NCBI GenBank assembly: GCA_965218055.1
Contig: CBDCKA010000001.1
Coordinates: forward strand, 310,001 to 374,000
Direction: 5' to 3'
DNA length: 64,000 bases
DNA from: CBDBKE01 sp965218055
GTDB taxonomy: Bacteria > Acidobacteriota > Terriglobia > JAJPHL01 > JAPKYU01
In this document: in pieces, positions 51,483 to 60,369 of the stretch
Layout of the letters: the number at the start of each line of letters is the position of its first letter
Numbering within the stretch: position 1 is the stretch's first letter
Program-made: the position numbers and the translations under genes
The notes under the pieces: model-generated
Told to the model about the DNA's origin: nothing
Databases searched by the model: none
What the model saw: only the letters and a program-made list of their open reading frames with translations

Positions 51483-53903
51483 TTACTCGACGGCGACGGT
51501 CACGGTGTTACTGACGATGCCGTTCTGTGTGATCACCACAGGAACAGCGGGGCCGGGCACCACACCCCCCGGCACCACGGCGTTCACCTGGTAGAGACCA
51601 ACGAAGTTCGGTGCCAGCCCTGCAAAGCTGACCGAGGCGTTCACCCCGCCGATGGTCGCGGTGACCGGGGTGGTCACCGCCTCCCCTGCACCTATCGCAC
51701 CTGACTCTACAGTGGGACTCGTGGCTCCCAGGCCGGTGCAGAAAATCGAAAGAAACTCGCCGCTCTCCGCCGGTCGCGCCTGGCGGCCGGGGATGCTGCC
51801 CACCGGCGCCACCACGATAGCTGTGTTCGCGATCAAAACCGCTCCCTGCCCCCCGCCGATGTCGAAGAGGCCTGGCTGCGCGGGAGCAATCAAGTAGTTT
51901 TGCGGCGCCGTCAGCAGGCCACCTACACTGACGGCGACCGGAACGCTATCGCCCGGGCTCACCTCGAACGGCACCTGCGCGTTGATCTGGTCAAAATTGG
52001 GAGTGGTGCCGACGAAATACAACGGCGCATCCTCGCCGCCAATGCGCACGCTTACCCCGGCCAGCTCCCGCTCCAGCGGGAGCTCGCTGGCGAAATTGTT
52101 CTCGCCCGCGAAACGCGCGCCAAACAGGGAGATGATGCCCCCGGGAACCAGCGGCCGCCGCGACGTGAAGCCGGCTCTTTCCACCACCCCGTCGGCGAAC
52201 AACGTCGGCAAACTGACGTCGCCCGGCGCGGTCGCCGTCGCAACCGTAAAGGAGCGCTGCACTTTGGCAAAGGTGGGATGCAGGGCGTCAAAGGTGAGCG
52301 TCACCGCAGCCGCCGCGCTCTGCGGCACCCAGGTGCCGCTGTAGAAGCCGGTCCCCAGCGAGCGCAGTGGGATGTTCAAGCCTTCCACGGTCGCCACCAG
52401 CGTGGCGTTGTCCACGCCGCTGCCGCAGTCGTCCACCACCAATGCGGTGAGCACACGGGGAAAGGAAACCGGCAAGCTCAGACCATTGCCGATGGTGGTG
52501 GCCAGCACCTCCAGTCCCGTCGGGCCGCACTGGGCCGCGCCCGGCAGACCCCGTGCCAGGGCCCGCAGCGCAGTTCCCGGCGCCACCACAAACAAGACCA
52601 CCTCCACATCCCGTTGCGCTCCGCCGCCGAAGGTGCCTGCCAGTGTTGCCCGATACACGCCGAGGGGCAGGCCAGAAGGATTCACCAAGACAGTGACCTG
52701 TCCCGGAGCGGCTCCTCCCGGACCAGCCAGGGTCAGCCAACTGCCGCCGGGAGGAGAGCTGATCGTAGCGCTGAAGTTAAACGCGAGCGTTCCGCCGCCG
52801 ACGTTGCTGACCGACACGGTTTTCTTGGGTGGCAACGGCTGGCCCACCTCGGCCACAAAAACCAGCGCGTTGGGGCTCACCTCGGCCGTTGCCGGGGTAG
52901 CTCCCGGCACCGTCAGCAGTACGACCGCCACCACCTGCGGATTGTTACTGGCCCCTGAGGCCGACACCGTCAGCAGCGCGGTGTTGATGCCGGAACCGAA
53001 GCTCGATGGATCGGCCGTCAGCACGACGTCTTCACCCGCGGGCCCACTGACAACGCTCCCAGACTCAGTGGAAGCCGTCAACCAAGTAGGCAGCCCGGAA
53101 AGCGACCAGTTCAGCGTTCCGTCTCCTTCATTGGTAATCGTCACCGTCTCCGATATCGTAAAAGGTCCGCTACTTACGCTTTGAAACAGGACTGCGTTCT
53201 GGCTCACTGACAGCCTCGGGCCGGGTGGACGGACAACTACTGTCACCGGAACGATCACCGTCGGGTTGCTGGTGACCGCAATCTCGGCTTGATAGGTGCC
53301 TGCGCCGGGCAGCTTGGTGGCATCCACCGTGCCCATCACCAGCGAGGGATTGTCCGGGTTGGCTGTGGCTGTACCCATCTCGGGACTGATGTTGAACCAA
53401 TCACCCGCAGACTCATTCAGTAATTTTACAGTCGCGGTCCAGTTCAATTCGCCGGTGGCATTAGGGGGCCCGCACAGGATTTCAAAGCCAATTTCCTGCA
53501 TCTCTCTGGGTCCCAAAGTCACGTTGATGGCTTCGGGAGAAAATCCAGCCGAGCAAAACACCGGGTCCGTCACTGTCAGATTTATGGTCAGAATGACCGG
53601 GGAAAATGAGCCGGTATATGTAATCTCGCCCACGAAGGTTCCCGGCGACAGGGTGGTGGTGTCCACAGTTATTGTGATGGTGAGGTCCACCATTGTGACG
53701 CTTCCCGATTTTGGGTTAAAGTCCAACCAGGGCATCCCTTTGGTCACCGTGCCGTTAAAAGGCGTAGTTGCACTCCTCGTGTCGGCCATGGTTTCCAGAT
53801 AAGTCATACAACCGATGTCGTTGCCCTTTATCTCGGTTTGTGAAACGAGCCCCTGCTGCACCTCGATATTAAGCTCGCTGATCTCCATCCCGTCGCAGCA
53901 CAC
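51483..53903 (-). CDS. TIGR03437-type surface protein with BACON-like domains, lacking a signal peptide
   Basis: 806 residues beginning at a GTG (MCCDGMEIS). Residues 1-330 hold repeated Ig-like/BACON-type units (WLDFNPKSGSVT, WFNISPEMGTAT, LPTWLTASTESGSV, GSWLTLAGPGG). The C-terminal 230 residues are the Solibacter-type TIGR03437 domain (RPLVPGGIISLFGARFAG, FVGTTPNFDQINAQVPFEV, FLSIFCTGLGATSP, APNFVGLYQVNAVVPGGV). Such proteins are normally exported, but the frame has an in-frame TGA 15 codons upstream and no signal peptide. The 5' end is therefore probably lost or frameshifted, or export uses another signal. No partner genes. Confidence 0.82.
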   Translation of the reverse strand: MCCDGMEISELNIEVQQGLVSQTEIKGNDIGCMTYLETMADTRSATTPFNGTVTKGMPWLDFNPKSGSVTMVDLTITITVDTTTLSPGTFVGEITYTGSFSPVILTINLTVTDPVFCSAGFSPEAINVTLGPREMQEIGFEILCGPPNATGELNWTATVKLLNESAGDWFNISPEMGTATANPDNPSLVMGTVDATKLPGAGTYQAEIAVTSNPTVIVPVTVVVRPPGPRLSVSQNAVLFQSVSSGPFTISETVTITNEGDGTLNWSLSGLPTWLTASTESGSVVSGPAGEDVVLTADPSSFGSGINTALLTVSASGASNNPQVVAVVLLTVPGATPATAEVSPNALVFVAEVGQPLPPKKTVSVSNVGGGTLAFNFSATISSPPGGSWLTLAGPGGAAPGQVTVLVNPSGLPLGVYRATLAGTFGGGAQRDVEVVLFVVAPGTALRALARGLPGAAQCGPTGLEVLATTIGNGLSLPVSFPRVLTALVVDDCGSGVDNATLVATVEGLNIPLRSLGTGFYSGTWVPQSAAAAVTLTFDALHPTFAKVQRSFTVATATAPGDVSLPTLFADGVVERAGFTSRRPLVPGGIISLFGARFAGENNFASELPLERELAGVSVRIGGEDAPLYFVGTTPNFDQINAQVPFEVSPGDSVPVAVSVGGLLTAPQNYLIAPAQPGLFDIGGGQGAVLIANTAIVVAPVGSIPGRQARPAESGEFLSIFCTGLGATSPTVESGAIGAGEAVTTPVTATIGGVNASVSFAGLAPNFVGLYQVNAVVPGGVVPGPAVPVVITQNGIVSNTVTVAVE

Positions 53904-54153
53904 AGTTGCCAGACCTGCGCAGGGGGAGAAAGCAACCTGTACGCGTCAAACATTAGAACTTGAAGAAGTGGTGTGTCAACAAGAACCTGCCGTGGAACCT
54001 GTAGTTCCACTGGGGCGGGCGGCTTCACTAGTTAGCGCCGGACGCTTCGCCTTCTCCTCCACGACTCTGTGCTTCTGAGACCGTCGGGCTGACACCCCTG
54101 TGGTATTCTTAATCTGGTTTAGCTGTGCGATTCGCGCATTAGGGAGGGCAGCA

Positions 54154-54825
54154 GTGAAGCTGCTTTCGCTGGCTCAAAGCCGACCGCAATCCCGAGCCGA
54201 GAGCGCCGCAGTGGTCCTCGGGTTCAGCATCCTGATGGGCCTGCTGGCGCAGGTCTCGGCGCCGCTGCCTTTTACTCCCGTTCCGGTGACCGGGCAGACG
54301 CTCGGGGTGCTGCTGGCGGGTGTGCTGCTGGGCGGGCCACGGGCCGCCGCCGCCATGGTGCTCTATCTTGGGCAGGGGGCGTTGGGGCTGCCGGTTTTTG
54401 CTCTGGGCTCTGGGGGCCCGGCACCACTACTGGGCCTGACCGGGGGTTACCTGCTCAGCTATCCGTTTGCGGCGTTCGTGGTGGGCTACCTGACAACGCG
54501 TCGGAACGGAACAGGGGGTGGTGGTCTACGGGGCAAAGCGCGGTTATTGGTGGCTCTGCTGTGCGGGGAAGTCGTTATCTTCTTTTTCGGCACTGTATGG
54601 CTGGGCGCGCTGCTGCCGCACTCGCCGGTGTCACTGCTCCAGGCCGCGGTGTGGCCCTTCCTCCCAGGGGAGGTGCTGAAAGTTGCGCTGGTGCTGTCAC
54701 TGGCTTCGGTTCTGGGAGGTGGCCGCGGCGGCGAGCCACAGGGTCATCCGAGCCGCGACAGCGATGGAGCAGCTTCGGCGCGTCTATCCTCATCGCATCC
54801 GTCCTCATCGCACCCATCCTCATGA
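54154..54825 (+). CDS. bioY: Biotin transporter BioY
   Basis: 223 residues from the GTG at 54154, which has AGGGAGGG just upstream; the frame is open from 54100. Six hydrophobic segments. Signatures are the loop PLPFTPVPVTGQTLGVLLAG (with the conserved TPVPVTGQT), YLGQGALGLPVFA, GLTGGYLLSYPFAA and a late LLPFLPGEVLKV-like helix (WPFLPGEVLKVAL). It is the substrate-binding S component of an ECF-type biotin importer; no bioM/bioN is adjacent. The C-terminal 30 residues are a low-complexity tail encoded by a 15-bp tandem repeat (SSSHP units), and the tail DNA includes the next gene's start. Confidence 0.92.
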   Translation: MKLLSLAQSRPQSRAESAAVVLGFSILMGLLAQVSAPLPFTPVPVTGQTLGVLLAGVLLGGPRAAAAMVLYLGQGALGLPVFALGSGGPAPLLGLTGGYLLSYPFAAFVVGYLTTRRNGTGGGGLRGKARLLVALLCGEVVIFFFGTVWLGALLPHSPVSLLQAAVWPFLPGEVLKVALVLSLASVLGGGRGGEPQGHPSRDSDGAASARLSSSHPSSSHPSS

Positions 54826-55259
54826 AGCGCGTTGGCGAATTGGTGGAAAACCGGCCGGTTTACTCGGTGCCGCTCAGCGCAACAGTGGCTGACGCGGTGG
54901 CTTACATGGCCGAGCGAAAGGTGGGGGCGGTGTCGGTGCTGGAACAAGAGCGGCTGGTGGGCATCTTCTCCGAGCGCGACCTGATGAAACGGGTGGTTGT
55001 GGCCGGCCGCGACCCCCGCCAGACTCCTCTGGCCGAGGTTATCACCCGCGATCCGCTGGTGACCGATGCCGACGAGGCGCCCGCCGCCTGCCTGGAGCGC
55101 ATGCGCCACGCAGGCATCCGCCACCTGCCTGTCTTCCTGGCCGACCGACTGCTCGGTCTAGTGACTATGCGCGACCTGTTGCTGGCAGACTTGGAAGAAA
55201 AGGGCGACGAGGTCCATCTCATGCGTGCCTACATCTCCTTGCCCTCGCAGGAAAAATAG
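54822..55259 (+). CDS. Protein with two CBS domains
   Basis: 145 residues from the ATG at 54822, overlapping the bioY stop (ATGA). Two CBS modules: VGELVENRPVYSVPLSATVA to FSERDLMKRV (1-60), and VITRDPLVTDADEAPAACLE to VTMRDLLLADL (75-130). CBS pairs bind adenosine nucleotides and regulate enzymes or transporters; a stand-alone pair has no activity of its own. The coupling to bioY suggests regulation of biotin uptake by energy state, by context only. An in-frame upstream extension to 54561 exists but runs through bioY in another frame and is not believed. Confidence 0.88.
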   Translation: MKRVGELVENRPVYSVPLSATVADAVAYMAERKVGAVSVLEQERLVGIFSERDLMKRVVVAGRDPRQTPLAEVITRDPLVTDADEAPAACLERMRHAGIRHLPVFLADRLLGLVTMRDLLLADLEEKGDEVHLMRAYISLPSQEK

Positions 55260-55263
55260 CTTT

Positions 55264-55406
55264 CCCTAGCAGGCTGTTCAAGAACTGATTTTGTGGACCG
55301 CTTGCTTACGCGCGCGGCTCGGTAACCGCTGGGGAATCAGTCGCGCTGATTCAGCGCCGCGACCATTAGCGAGCGGTTTCCCGGGTTTTTCAGCAGCCTG
55401 CTAGGG
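55264..55406. repeat. MITE-like palindromic element (143 bp)
   Basis: Ends with perfect 13-bp inverted repeats, CCCTAGCAGGCTG (55264-55276) and its reverse complement (55394-55406). Similarity continues inward with mismatches (TTCAAGAAC against CTGAAAAAC). Inside is a second hairpin, GAATCAG/CTGATTC (55334-55340, 55346-55352). It has no ORF. It lies between two convergent genes and could also end transcription from both sides. A target duplication is not clear. Confidence 0.65.
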
Positions 55407-55424
55407 CTAGCGCACACCGTCTGG

Positions 55425-57101
55425 CTATTTCTGCTTGGGTTGCGTTTTCGGACGTATGAACTTCGGCGGCTTCAGCAGCGGGGCGCGGCCGAGATCCTCG
55501 GCGGGACGGATGCGCAGATCGCGGCCTCGCCGCTCCACCTCTACCCCCGTGAATTCGCCCACGAAGCGTTTCGCCCGTAAGACCAACCGGGCCGGTCCCG
55601 TGCTGAGTGCGCGCGTATAGCCCTCCAGTGCTTTACTTACCTCTTCCGGTGGCAGCACGAACCACAGCACTTCCTGTGCTTGCTCGTAAACGACCGGTCT
55701 CCCTCGGAACTCCAGGCGCATCCCAGGCCCCGCTTCCTTGCCAAAGTCCAACAACACTAAGGTGTGGACCACCAGACCGGGTCCCACCACCACCGTGCCA
55801 TTGGAGTTGAAACCACGCAGGGCGACTTGCTCTTTTGCGCCGCCGACCTCCACCACCACTCGATCGCCAGTCTCGGCCAGCAGCGCCGCCAGGCGCTCGG
55901 TCCCCTGCTCGCGCCGCCGGGCCACCGCCTGCTCCTGCTCCTTCAACTCGCGCCGGAACCGCAAGCGCTTGATCAGGCGCTCGGTCTCTGCGGGCTCGGC
56001 GGAGGGGACCGCGGCAGCCAGCAACTGGTCCAGGAGCTGCTGGCCGGTCTCAAATTCCTTCTTCCAGCCAGGGCGGAAGCGATCCAGCAGCAGTGCCTGC
56101 GCCATGCCCAAGGGATAAAAGCGGTCGCGGTCGCGCCCCAGCCGGTGAATACGGAGAAGTGGCCCCAGCCATTTCTCGGCAAGCTGGGCGGCTTCGGTGC
56201 CCGTTACGCCTGCCGGGACGGCTGGCAGCGGGGACTCCGATGCCTGGCCGGCCCCGCCCGCAACGTCGCCGACCAACCGGGGCAGCAGTTGGAGCAGGCG
56301 TAACTTGACGTAGCGGGCCAGCCCTCCACTGAATTCTTCCCCGCTCTCGTAGTGCGCCAACTTCGGAGTCAGCTTCTTGCGCCGCTCGTTCCGGATGCCC
56401 AGAAAGCCAGCCGCTCTGCGTCGTGCCTCCCGCGCGTCGGTGGCGGTGGCCGCCTTGTGGAGCGACCGGGCTTCCAGCGCCAGCAGTGCGCGGTTGCGTG
56501 CGGAGAATTCCGGGTACTGGCCCCAGAGCACCACCCGGATATCGGCAAACCTGCCCGACCCAATGCGCTGCTGGTGCGCGTGGAACAGCTCGTGGAGGGC
56601 CGTGGCCAGAGCCTCGATCGGGGGCTTACCCATGAAGTCCTGGTAGGAGAGGAACGCAGTCAGCGCGCCGGCGAAGGGCCGGGTAGTGTTGACCAGCACC
56701 ATGCCTGCCGTGGTGTCAGCGACAAACACCGGCGCCGAAATCATCGGCGCCGGCAGCCGGCGGAAGTTAGACGGTGGCGAAGGATGCCCTACCAGCACGG
56801 TCAGCCCGTTCTCCTTATATATGGCCAGCGGCGTCGCCGTCGGATCCCACCCCGGCCAGACCGCTTCCGCTGCCCGCCGCCCCACTTGCCGGAGCTGCTC
56901 CACCCGCTCCAGCAGAGCGGGCTCAGGCTCAGCCAGCGGTGGGGCGCCAGTTGCCGCCACAGTCGCTGCCACGGTCATGGATAGCGGCGCTACCGCCACT
57001 GCTACAAACAGGATGCAGCATGCCGGGCAGCTGGACCGTCCTGTCTTGTCCGAAGCCGAATGCCCGCCTCGGCTTCCAGTCCCGTCCAATTCGGGTGCCA
57101 T
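55425..57101 (-). CDS. Membrane-anchored protein with HEXXH zinc-peptidase-like motif
   Basis: 558 residues. N-terminal anchor or signal (CILFVAVAVAPLSMTVAATV). The middle has ALATALHELFHAHQQRIG, an HEXXH (HELFH) followed by further His/Gln, with a downstream acidic segment HYESGEEFSGGLARYV that could give the third zinc ligand Glu. The C-terminal third (about 380-540) is a beta-rich domain with VEVGGAKEQVALRGFNSNGT. A secreted zincin-type peptidase is a reasonable hypothesis, but the family is unknown to me. No partner genes; it faces the CBS gene across the palindromic element. Confidence 0.75.
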   Translation of the reverse strand: MAPELDGTGSRGGHSASDKTGRSSCPACCILFVAVAVAPLSMTVAATVAATGAPPLAEPEPALLERVEQLRQVGRRAAEAVWPGWDPTATPLAIYKENGLTVLVGHPSPPSNFRRLPAPMISAPVFVADTTAGMVLVNTTRPFAGALTAFLSYQDFMGKPPIEALATALHELFHAHQQRIGSGRFADIRVVLWGQYPEFSARNRALLALEARSLHKAATATDAREARRRAAGFLGIRNERRKKLTPKLAHYESGEEFSGGLARYVKLRLLQLLPRLVGDVAGGAGQASESPLPAVPAGVTGTEAAQLAEKWLGPLLRIHRLGRDRDRFYPLGMAQALLLDRFRPGWKKEFETGQQLLDQLLAAAVPSAEPAETERLIKRLRFRRELKEQEQAVARRREQGTERLAALLAETGDRVVVEVGGAKEQVALRGFNSNGTVVVGPGLVVHTLVLLDFGKEAGPGMRLEFRGRPVVYEQAQEVLWFVLPPEEVSKALEGYTRALSTGPARLVLRAKRFVGEFTGVEVERRGRDLRIRPAEDLGRAPLLKPPKFIRPKTQPKQK

Positions 57102-57214
57102 ACTGTTAGTCTACCGAAGCTTTGCGGATTGGGCTACCGGGGCTGCGTTGCAATCCTAGTGGGAAACACTTGAGAGAGACGCCGGGACGAGGCAGAATAG
57201 GGCAGGAGATGGCT

Positions 57215-57883
57215 ATGGCGACACGCGTCTGGACACGGTTGCTGGCGGTCCTGTTCGTTGGAGCCTGCTTGGGCGCGGCCCTGGCCGCAGCAGGGGCCGG
57301 GACGCCTGGCAAGGCCAAGCAGCTTTTTAACGGCACCGACCTTTCCGGCTGGGAACACGTCGGTCCGGGTTCTTTTGTGATTGAGAACGGGACGTTGAAG
57401 ACGCAGGGTGGAATGGGCTTGTTGTGGTATGGGCGGGAGAAGTTCGGCAATGTGGTGCTGCGCGTGGTCTTCAAAGTGAGCAAGCCGGCCGACAACTCCG
57501 GCGTGTACATCCGCATCGCCGACCGGCCTAAGGACCCAAGGTTTGGAGTGGACAACGGCTACGAGGTACAGATTATGGACCAGGCCAACAGAGAGATGGC
57601 CTCCACCGGGTCCGTCTATTCCTTCAGCAAGCCCACCGCCCGGGCCTCCAAACCAACTGGCGAATGGAACGTGTTTGAGATCACCCTGGACGGCCAGCGC
57701 ATCGCGGTCCGGTTGAACGGGGTCGAAGTGAACGATTTCGACGGAACCCAGCGGCCCACCAAACGGGCCGTCGATCCGAGGCGGGACCAGCGTCCCGATT
57801 CCGGCTACATCGGGCTGCAGAACCACGACCAGGGCTCGGTGGTCTACTTCAAGGAAGTCAGCGTGCAGCCGCTAAAAAAATAG
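57215..57883 (+). CDS. DUF1080 (3-keto-disaccharide hydrolase-type) secreted protein
   Basis: 222 residues from the ATG at 57215, which has AGGAG (57204-57208) at the right spacing; the ATG at 57209 is too close to it. Signal peptide LLAVLFVGACLGAALAAAG. The jelly-roll domain has LFNGTDLSGWEHVGPGSFVI, NFGNVVLRV-like FGNVVLRVVFKVSK, NSGVYIRIADR, GYEVQIMDQ, WNVFEITLDGQRIAVRLNG and SGYIGLQNHDQGSVVYFKEV. DUF1080 proteins are common in Acidobacteria and Planctomycetes; characterised ones act on 3-keto-glycosides. Activity here is inferred. Confidence 0.9.
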   Translation: MATRVWTRLLAVLFVGACLGAALAAAGAGTPGKAKQLFNGTDLSGWEHVGPGSFVIENGTLKTQGGMGLLWYGREKFGNVVLRVVFKVSKPADNSGVYIRIADRPKDPRFGVDNGYEVQIMDQANREMASTGSVYSFSKPTARASKPTGEWNVFEITLDGQRIAVRLNGVEVNDFDGTQRPTKRAVDPRRDQRPDSGYIGLQNHDQGSVVYFKEVSVQPLKK

Positions 57884-57896
57884 GACTGCCGCCGAG

Positions 57897-60224
57897 CTAC
57901 TTCTTTCGGGTGAACTTCTGAAAGGCTTTGCGCAACTGGGCAGCCATTTGGCTGAGTTCCTTTGCCGACTTTTTTGTGTCTGCATCCAGCGATCTTTTCA
58001 TGGCAATCAAGTCGCAAGAAGCCGCCAGGTTGGTTAGCGGCCCTACGCCGTCGTCCCGGAAATCCTGAATGCGCGCCTGCAGCGCTTTAAGGTCCTCGCG
58101 CAGCTTGGCCACCTCGCCCTTCTGTTCCTTCGCCGACGAAGGCTGTTCCCGGGCCGCGCGCTCAGTGGAAGCTGCCGCCTGCTGCTGCCTTCGGCTTTCA
58201 GCGCGCCACTTCTGTGTCTCGGCGCGTGCGACTCCCGTTTCCCTTCGCGCCTGATAGCGTTCTGCCTCGACGCCAGCGACGTGCGTTTCCAGACTATGTA
58301 TCTTCTTCCGAAGTTCGGCCATCAGCCGGTTCATGGTGTCCCGCGTGGAGGTGAGCTCACGCAACTGCGAGTTGAGGTCGGACTCCTGGGTGAGCAGCCG
58401 GTCGCGTTCCTGTACCGCCCCTTCGTGCACAGCCTTCAAGTCGGCCAGATCTTGCGTTAGGCGGCGCGCCTTTTTTTGCTCCTGATCCAAATGTTTTTTC
58501 AAGTCCGTCTTGGCCGTTTCTTGCTGGGCACGTGCCGCTAGTTCGGCCTGTTGTGCCTGCTCGCGCTCGGCCACGGCAAGCTTCCTCTGCAAGTCCTGCA
58601 CCAGCTGTTTTAACTCTTCGACGAGCTGGCTCGCAGCGTCCCGGGCCGAAGTGACCTCGCGCAACTGCGAGTTGTGGTCGGAATCCTGGGTGGCCAGCCG
58701 GTCGCGCTCCTGAACCACCCCTTCGTGCACCGCCTTCAAGTCGGCCAGCTCTTGCGTCAAGCGGCGCGCCGATTTTTGTTCCTGATCTAGTTCTTTTTTC
58801 AGGTCGGCCACCTGGGCCGTTTCTTGCTGGGCACCTACCAATAGTTCCGCCTGGCCTGCCTGCTCGCGCTCGGCCGCAGCCAGTTTCTCCTGCAACTCCT
58901 GCACCTGCTGTTTCAACTCTACGACGAACCGGCTCGCAGCGTCCCGGGCCGAAGCGAGTTCGCGCAACTGCGAGTTGCGATCGGACTCCTGGGTGACCAG
59001 CCGGTCGCGTTCCTGAACCACCCCTTCGTGCACCGCCTTCAAGTCGGCCAGATCTTGCGAGGAGCGGCGCGCCGCTTCTCGCTCCTGATCCAATTCTTTT
59101 TTCAAGTCCGCCGCCTGGGCCGTTTCCTGCTGGGCACCTACCGCTAGTTCGGCCTGGCGTGCCTGCCCGCGCTTGACCGCGGCGAGCTGCCCCAGCAAGT
59201 CCTGTACCTGCTGCTTCGATTCTTCGACGAGATGGCTCGGGGCGCCACGAGCCGAAGTGAGTTCACGCAACCGAAAGTCGCGGTCGGACTCCTCGGAAGC
59301 CAGCCGGTCGCGCTCGCTGGCGGCCCGCTCGTAACTGACCTTCAGGTCAGCCAGCTCGTCTGTCAGGCGACGCGCCTCCTTCCGCTCACGGTCCAGTCGC
59401 AGCTTCAGGTCAGCGACCTCGGGCGCCTGTTCGACTATGCTGGGCCGGTGCGGCGACTCCGCAGTCGTGTCGGCCAGGGTCAGGACAGCTTGGCGGTGGC
59501 GTTCTTCTGGAGAAAGCTCCAGGGCGGCGCGGGCTTCATCGGCTGCCTCTCCTAGTGCGACGGCTACGCCTCGCCGGCCATCGGAACGCTCATCCACCCG
59601 CACCACGCAGCCTTCCTGCTCCAAATCGCCGGGTCCGCTATAGGGGAAGGACACCAGCACCTCGGTCCCGACGCCGTATTGTCGATCGGTCACGAAGTAG
59701 ACGCCGTGCTTGCTGGCGTTGCCAACAACGGTGATCTCGGGGCCCCCGGTAGCCCATCTCTTCTTGCGGACCCGGAGGTTGGCCTTCATCGCCAGCCGCC
59801 GATGCCGTCGGTGCTCAGGACCCTTCTTCAACGGTACCTTCAGCCCTTCGCCAATCACCTCCCGAAGCTTACGGCGTAACTCAGGCTGGCTCACCGGCTT
59901 CAGCAAGTAGGGCAAGCGCTTTTCCTCGATGAAGTCCCAGGTGGCCTCCGAGGCGATATCGCCGGTCAGAAAAATAATCCGGCCCTGGTAGTCGGGGAAT
60001 TCCTTTTTCACCTGGTTGTAGAAGTCCTTCCCGGTCATCCCTGGCATCCACATATCGACGATGATGGCGTCATAGCGGGTTTCCGGCAGGCGGCCCAGGG
60101 CCTCGCGGGCCGAAACCGAGACATCCACCGAAAACATCTCGGCCTTGAGCATTTTATCGAGGGTGGTCAGCACCAGGTCGTCGTCGTCAATGGCCAAGAC
60201 CCGGCTGGATTCTTTCTTCTTCAT
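57897..60224 (-). CDS. Response-regulator receiver plus PilZ plus long coiled coil
   Basis: 775 residues. Receiver domain: acidic cluster Asp13-Asp16, phospho-Asp57 in IIVDMWMPG, Lys109 in LLKP. PilZ domain from about 138 to 225: RxxxR-type RRHRR (139-143) and the NASKHG motif (169-174; NxSxxG) that bind cyclic di-GMP in known members. From residue 270 to 672 come four copies of a ~101-residue coiled-coil repeat (ADLKKELDQE, LADLKAVHEGVVQERDRL), then a helical tail rich in Lys. It has no DNA-binding or catalytic output, so it may be a cytoplasmic scaffold read by phosphorylation and c-di-GMP, for instance in motility or polarity. No kinase adjoins. Confidence 0.87.
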   Translation of the reverse strand: MKKKESSRVLAIDDDDLVLTTLDKMLKAEMFSVDVSVSAREALGRLPETRYDAIIVDMWMPGMTGKDFYNQVKKEFPDYQGRIIFLTGDIASEATWDFIEEKRLPYLLKPVSQPELRRKLREVIGEGLKVPLKKGPEHRRHRRLAMKANLRVRKKRWATGGPEITVVGNASKHGVYFVTDRQYGVGTEVLVSFPYSGPGDLEQEGCVVRVDERSDGRRGVAVALGEAADEARAALELSPEERHRQAVLTLADTTAESPHRPSIVEQAPEVADLKLRLDRERKEARRLTDELADLKVSYERAASERDRLASEESDRDFRLRELTSARGAPSHLVEESKQQVQDLLGQLAAVKRGQARQAELAVGAQQETAQAADLKKELDQEREAARRSSQDLADLKAVHEGVVQERDRLVTQESDRNSQLRELASARDAASRFVVELKQQVQELQEKLAAAEREQAGQAELLVGAQQETAQVADLKKELDQEQKSARRLTQELADLKAVHEGVVQERDRLATQDSDHNSQLREVTSARDAASQLVEELKQLVQDLQRKLAVAEREQAQQAELAARAQQETAKTDLKKHLDQEQKKARRLTQDLADLKAVHEGAVQERDRLLTQESDLNSQLRELTSTRDTMNRLMAELRKKIHSLETHVAGVEAERYQARRETGVARAETQKWRAESRRQQQAAASTERAAREQPSSAKEQKGEVAKLREDLKALQARIQDFRDDGVGPLTNLAASCDLIAMKRSLDADTKKSAKELSQMAAQLRKAFQKFTRKK
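58209..59417 (-). repeat. Four 303-bp in-frame repeats coding for the coiled coil
   Basis: Units of 101 codons at residues 270-370, 371-471, 472-572 and a final unit of 100 at 573-672. The last three are the most alike (LADLKAVHEG, SQLRE, QQETA in each), showing stepwise duplication. Confidence 0.85.
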
Positions 60225-60369
60225 CGGCCCAACTCATGCTTTGGGAACGGTGTAGCTGGAGCATGCCAATCATACAATCCTCTTGCCCAGCTATCCAGAG
60301 GCTCGGGTGCTGAGCCCAGTCCATCGAAGAGCACCTCAACGGCCCCGCATTTGGCCAGTTCCTGGCTCT

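Noticed and set aside
54561..54821. N-terminal extension of the CBS protein
   Set aside because: It would read bioY in a second frame for 260 bp. The ATG at 54822 overlapping the bioY stop fits the domain start exactly.
58209..59417. 303-bp repeats as a possible non-coding array
   Set aside because: They are in frame and code for a regular coiled coil within a longer protein.
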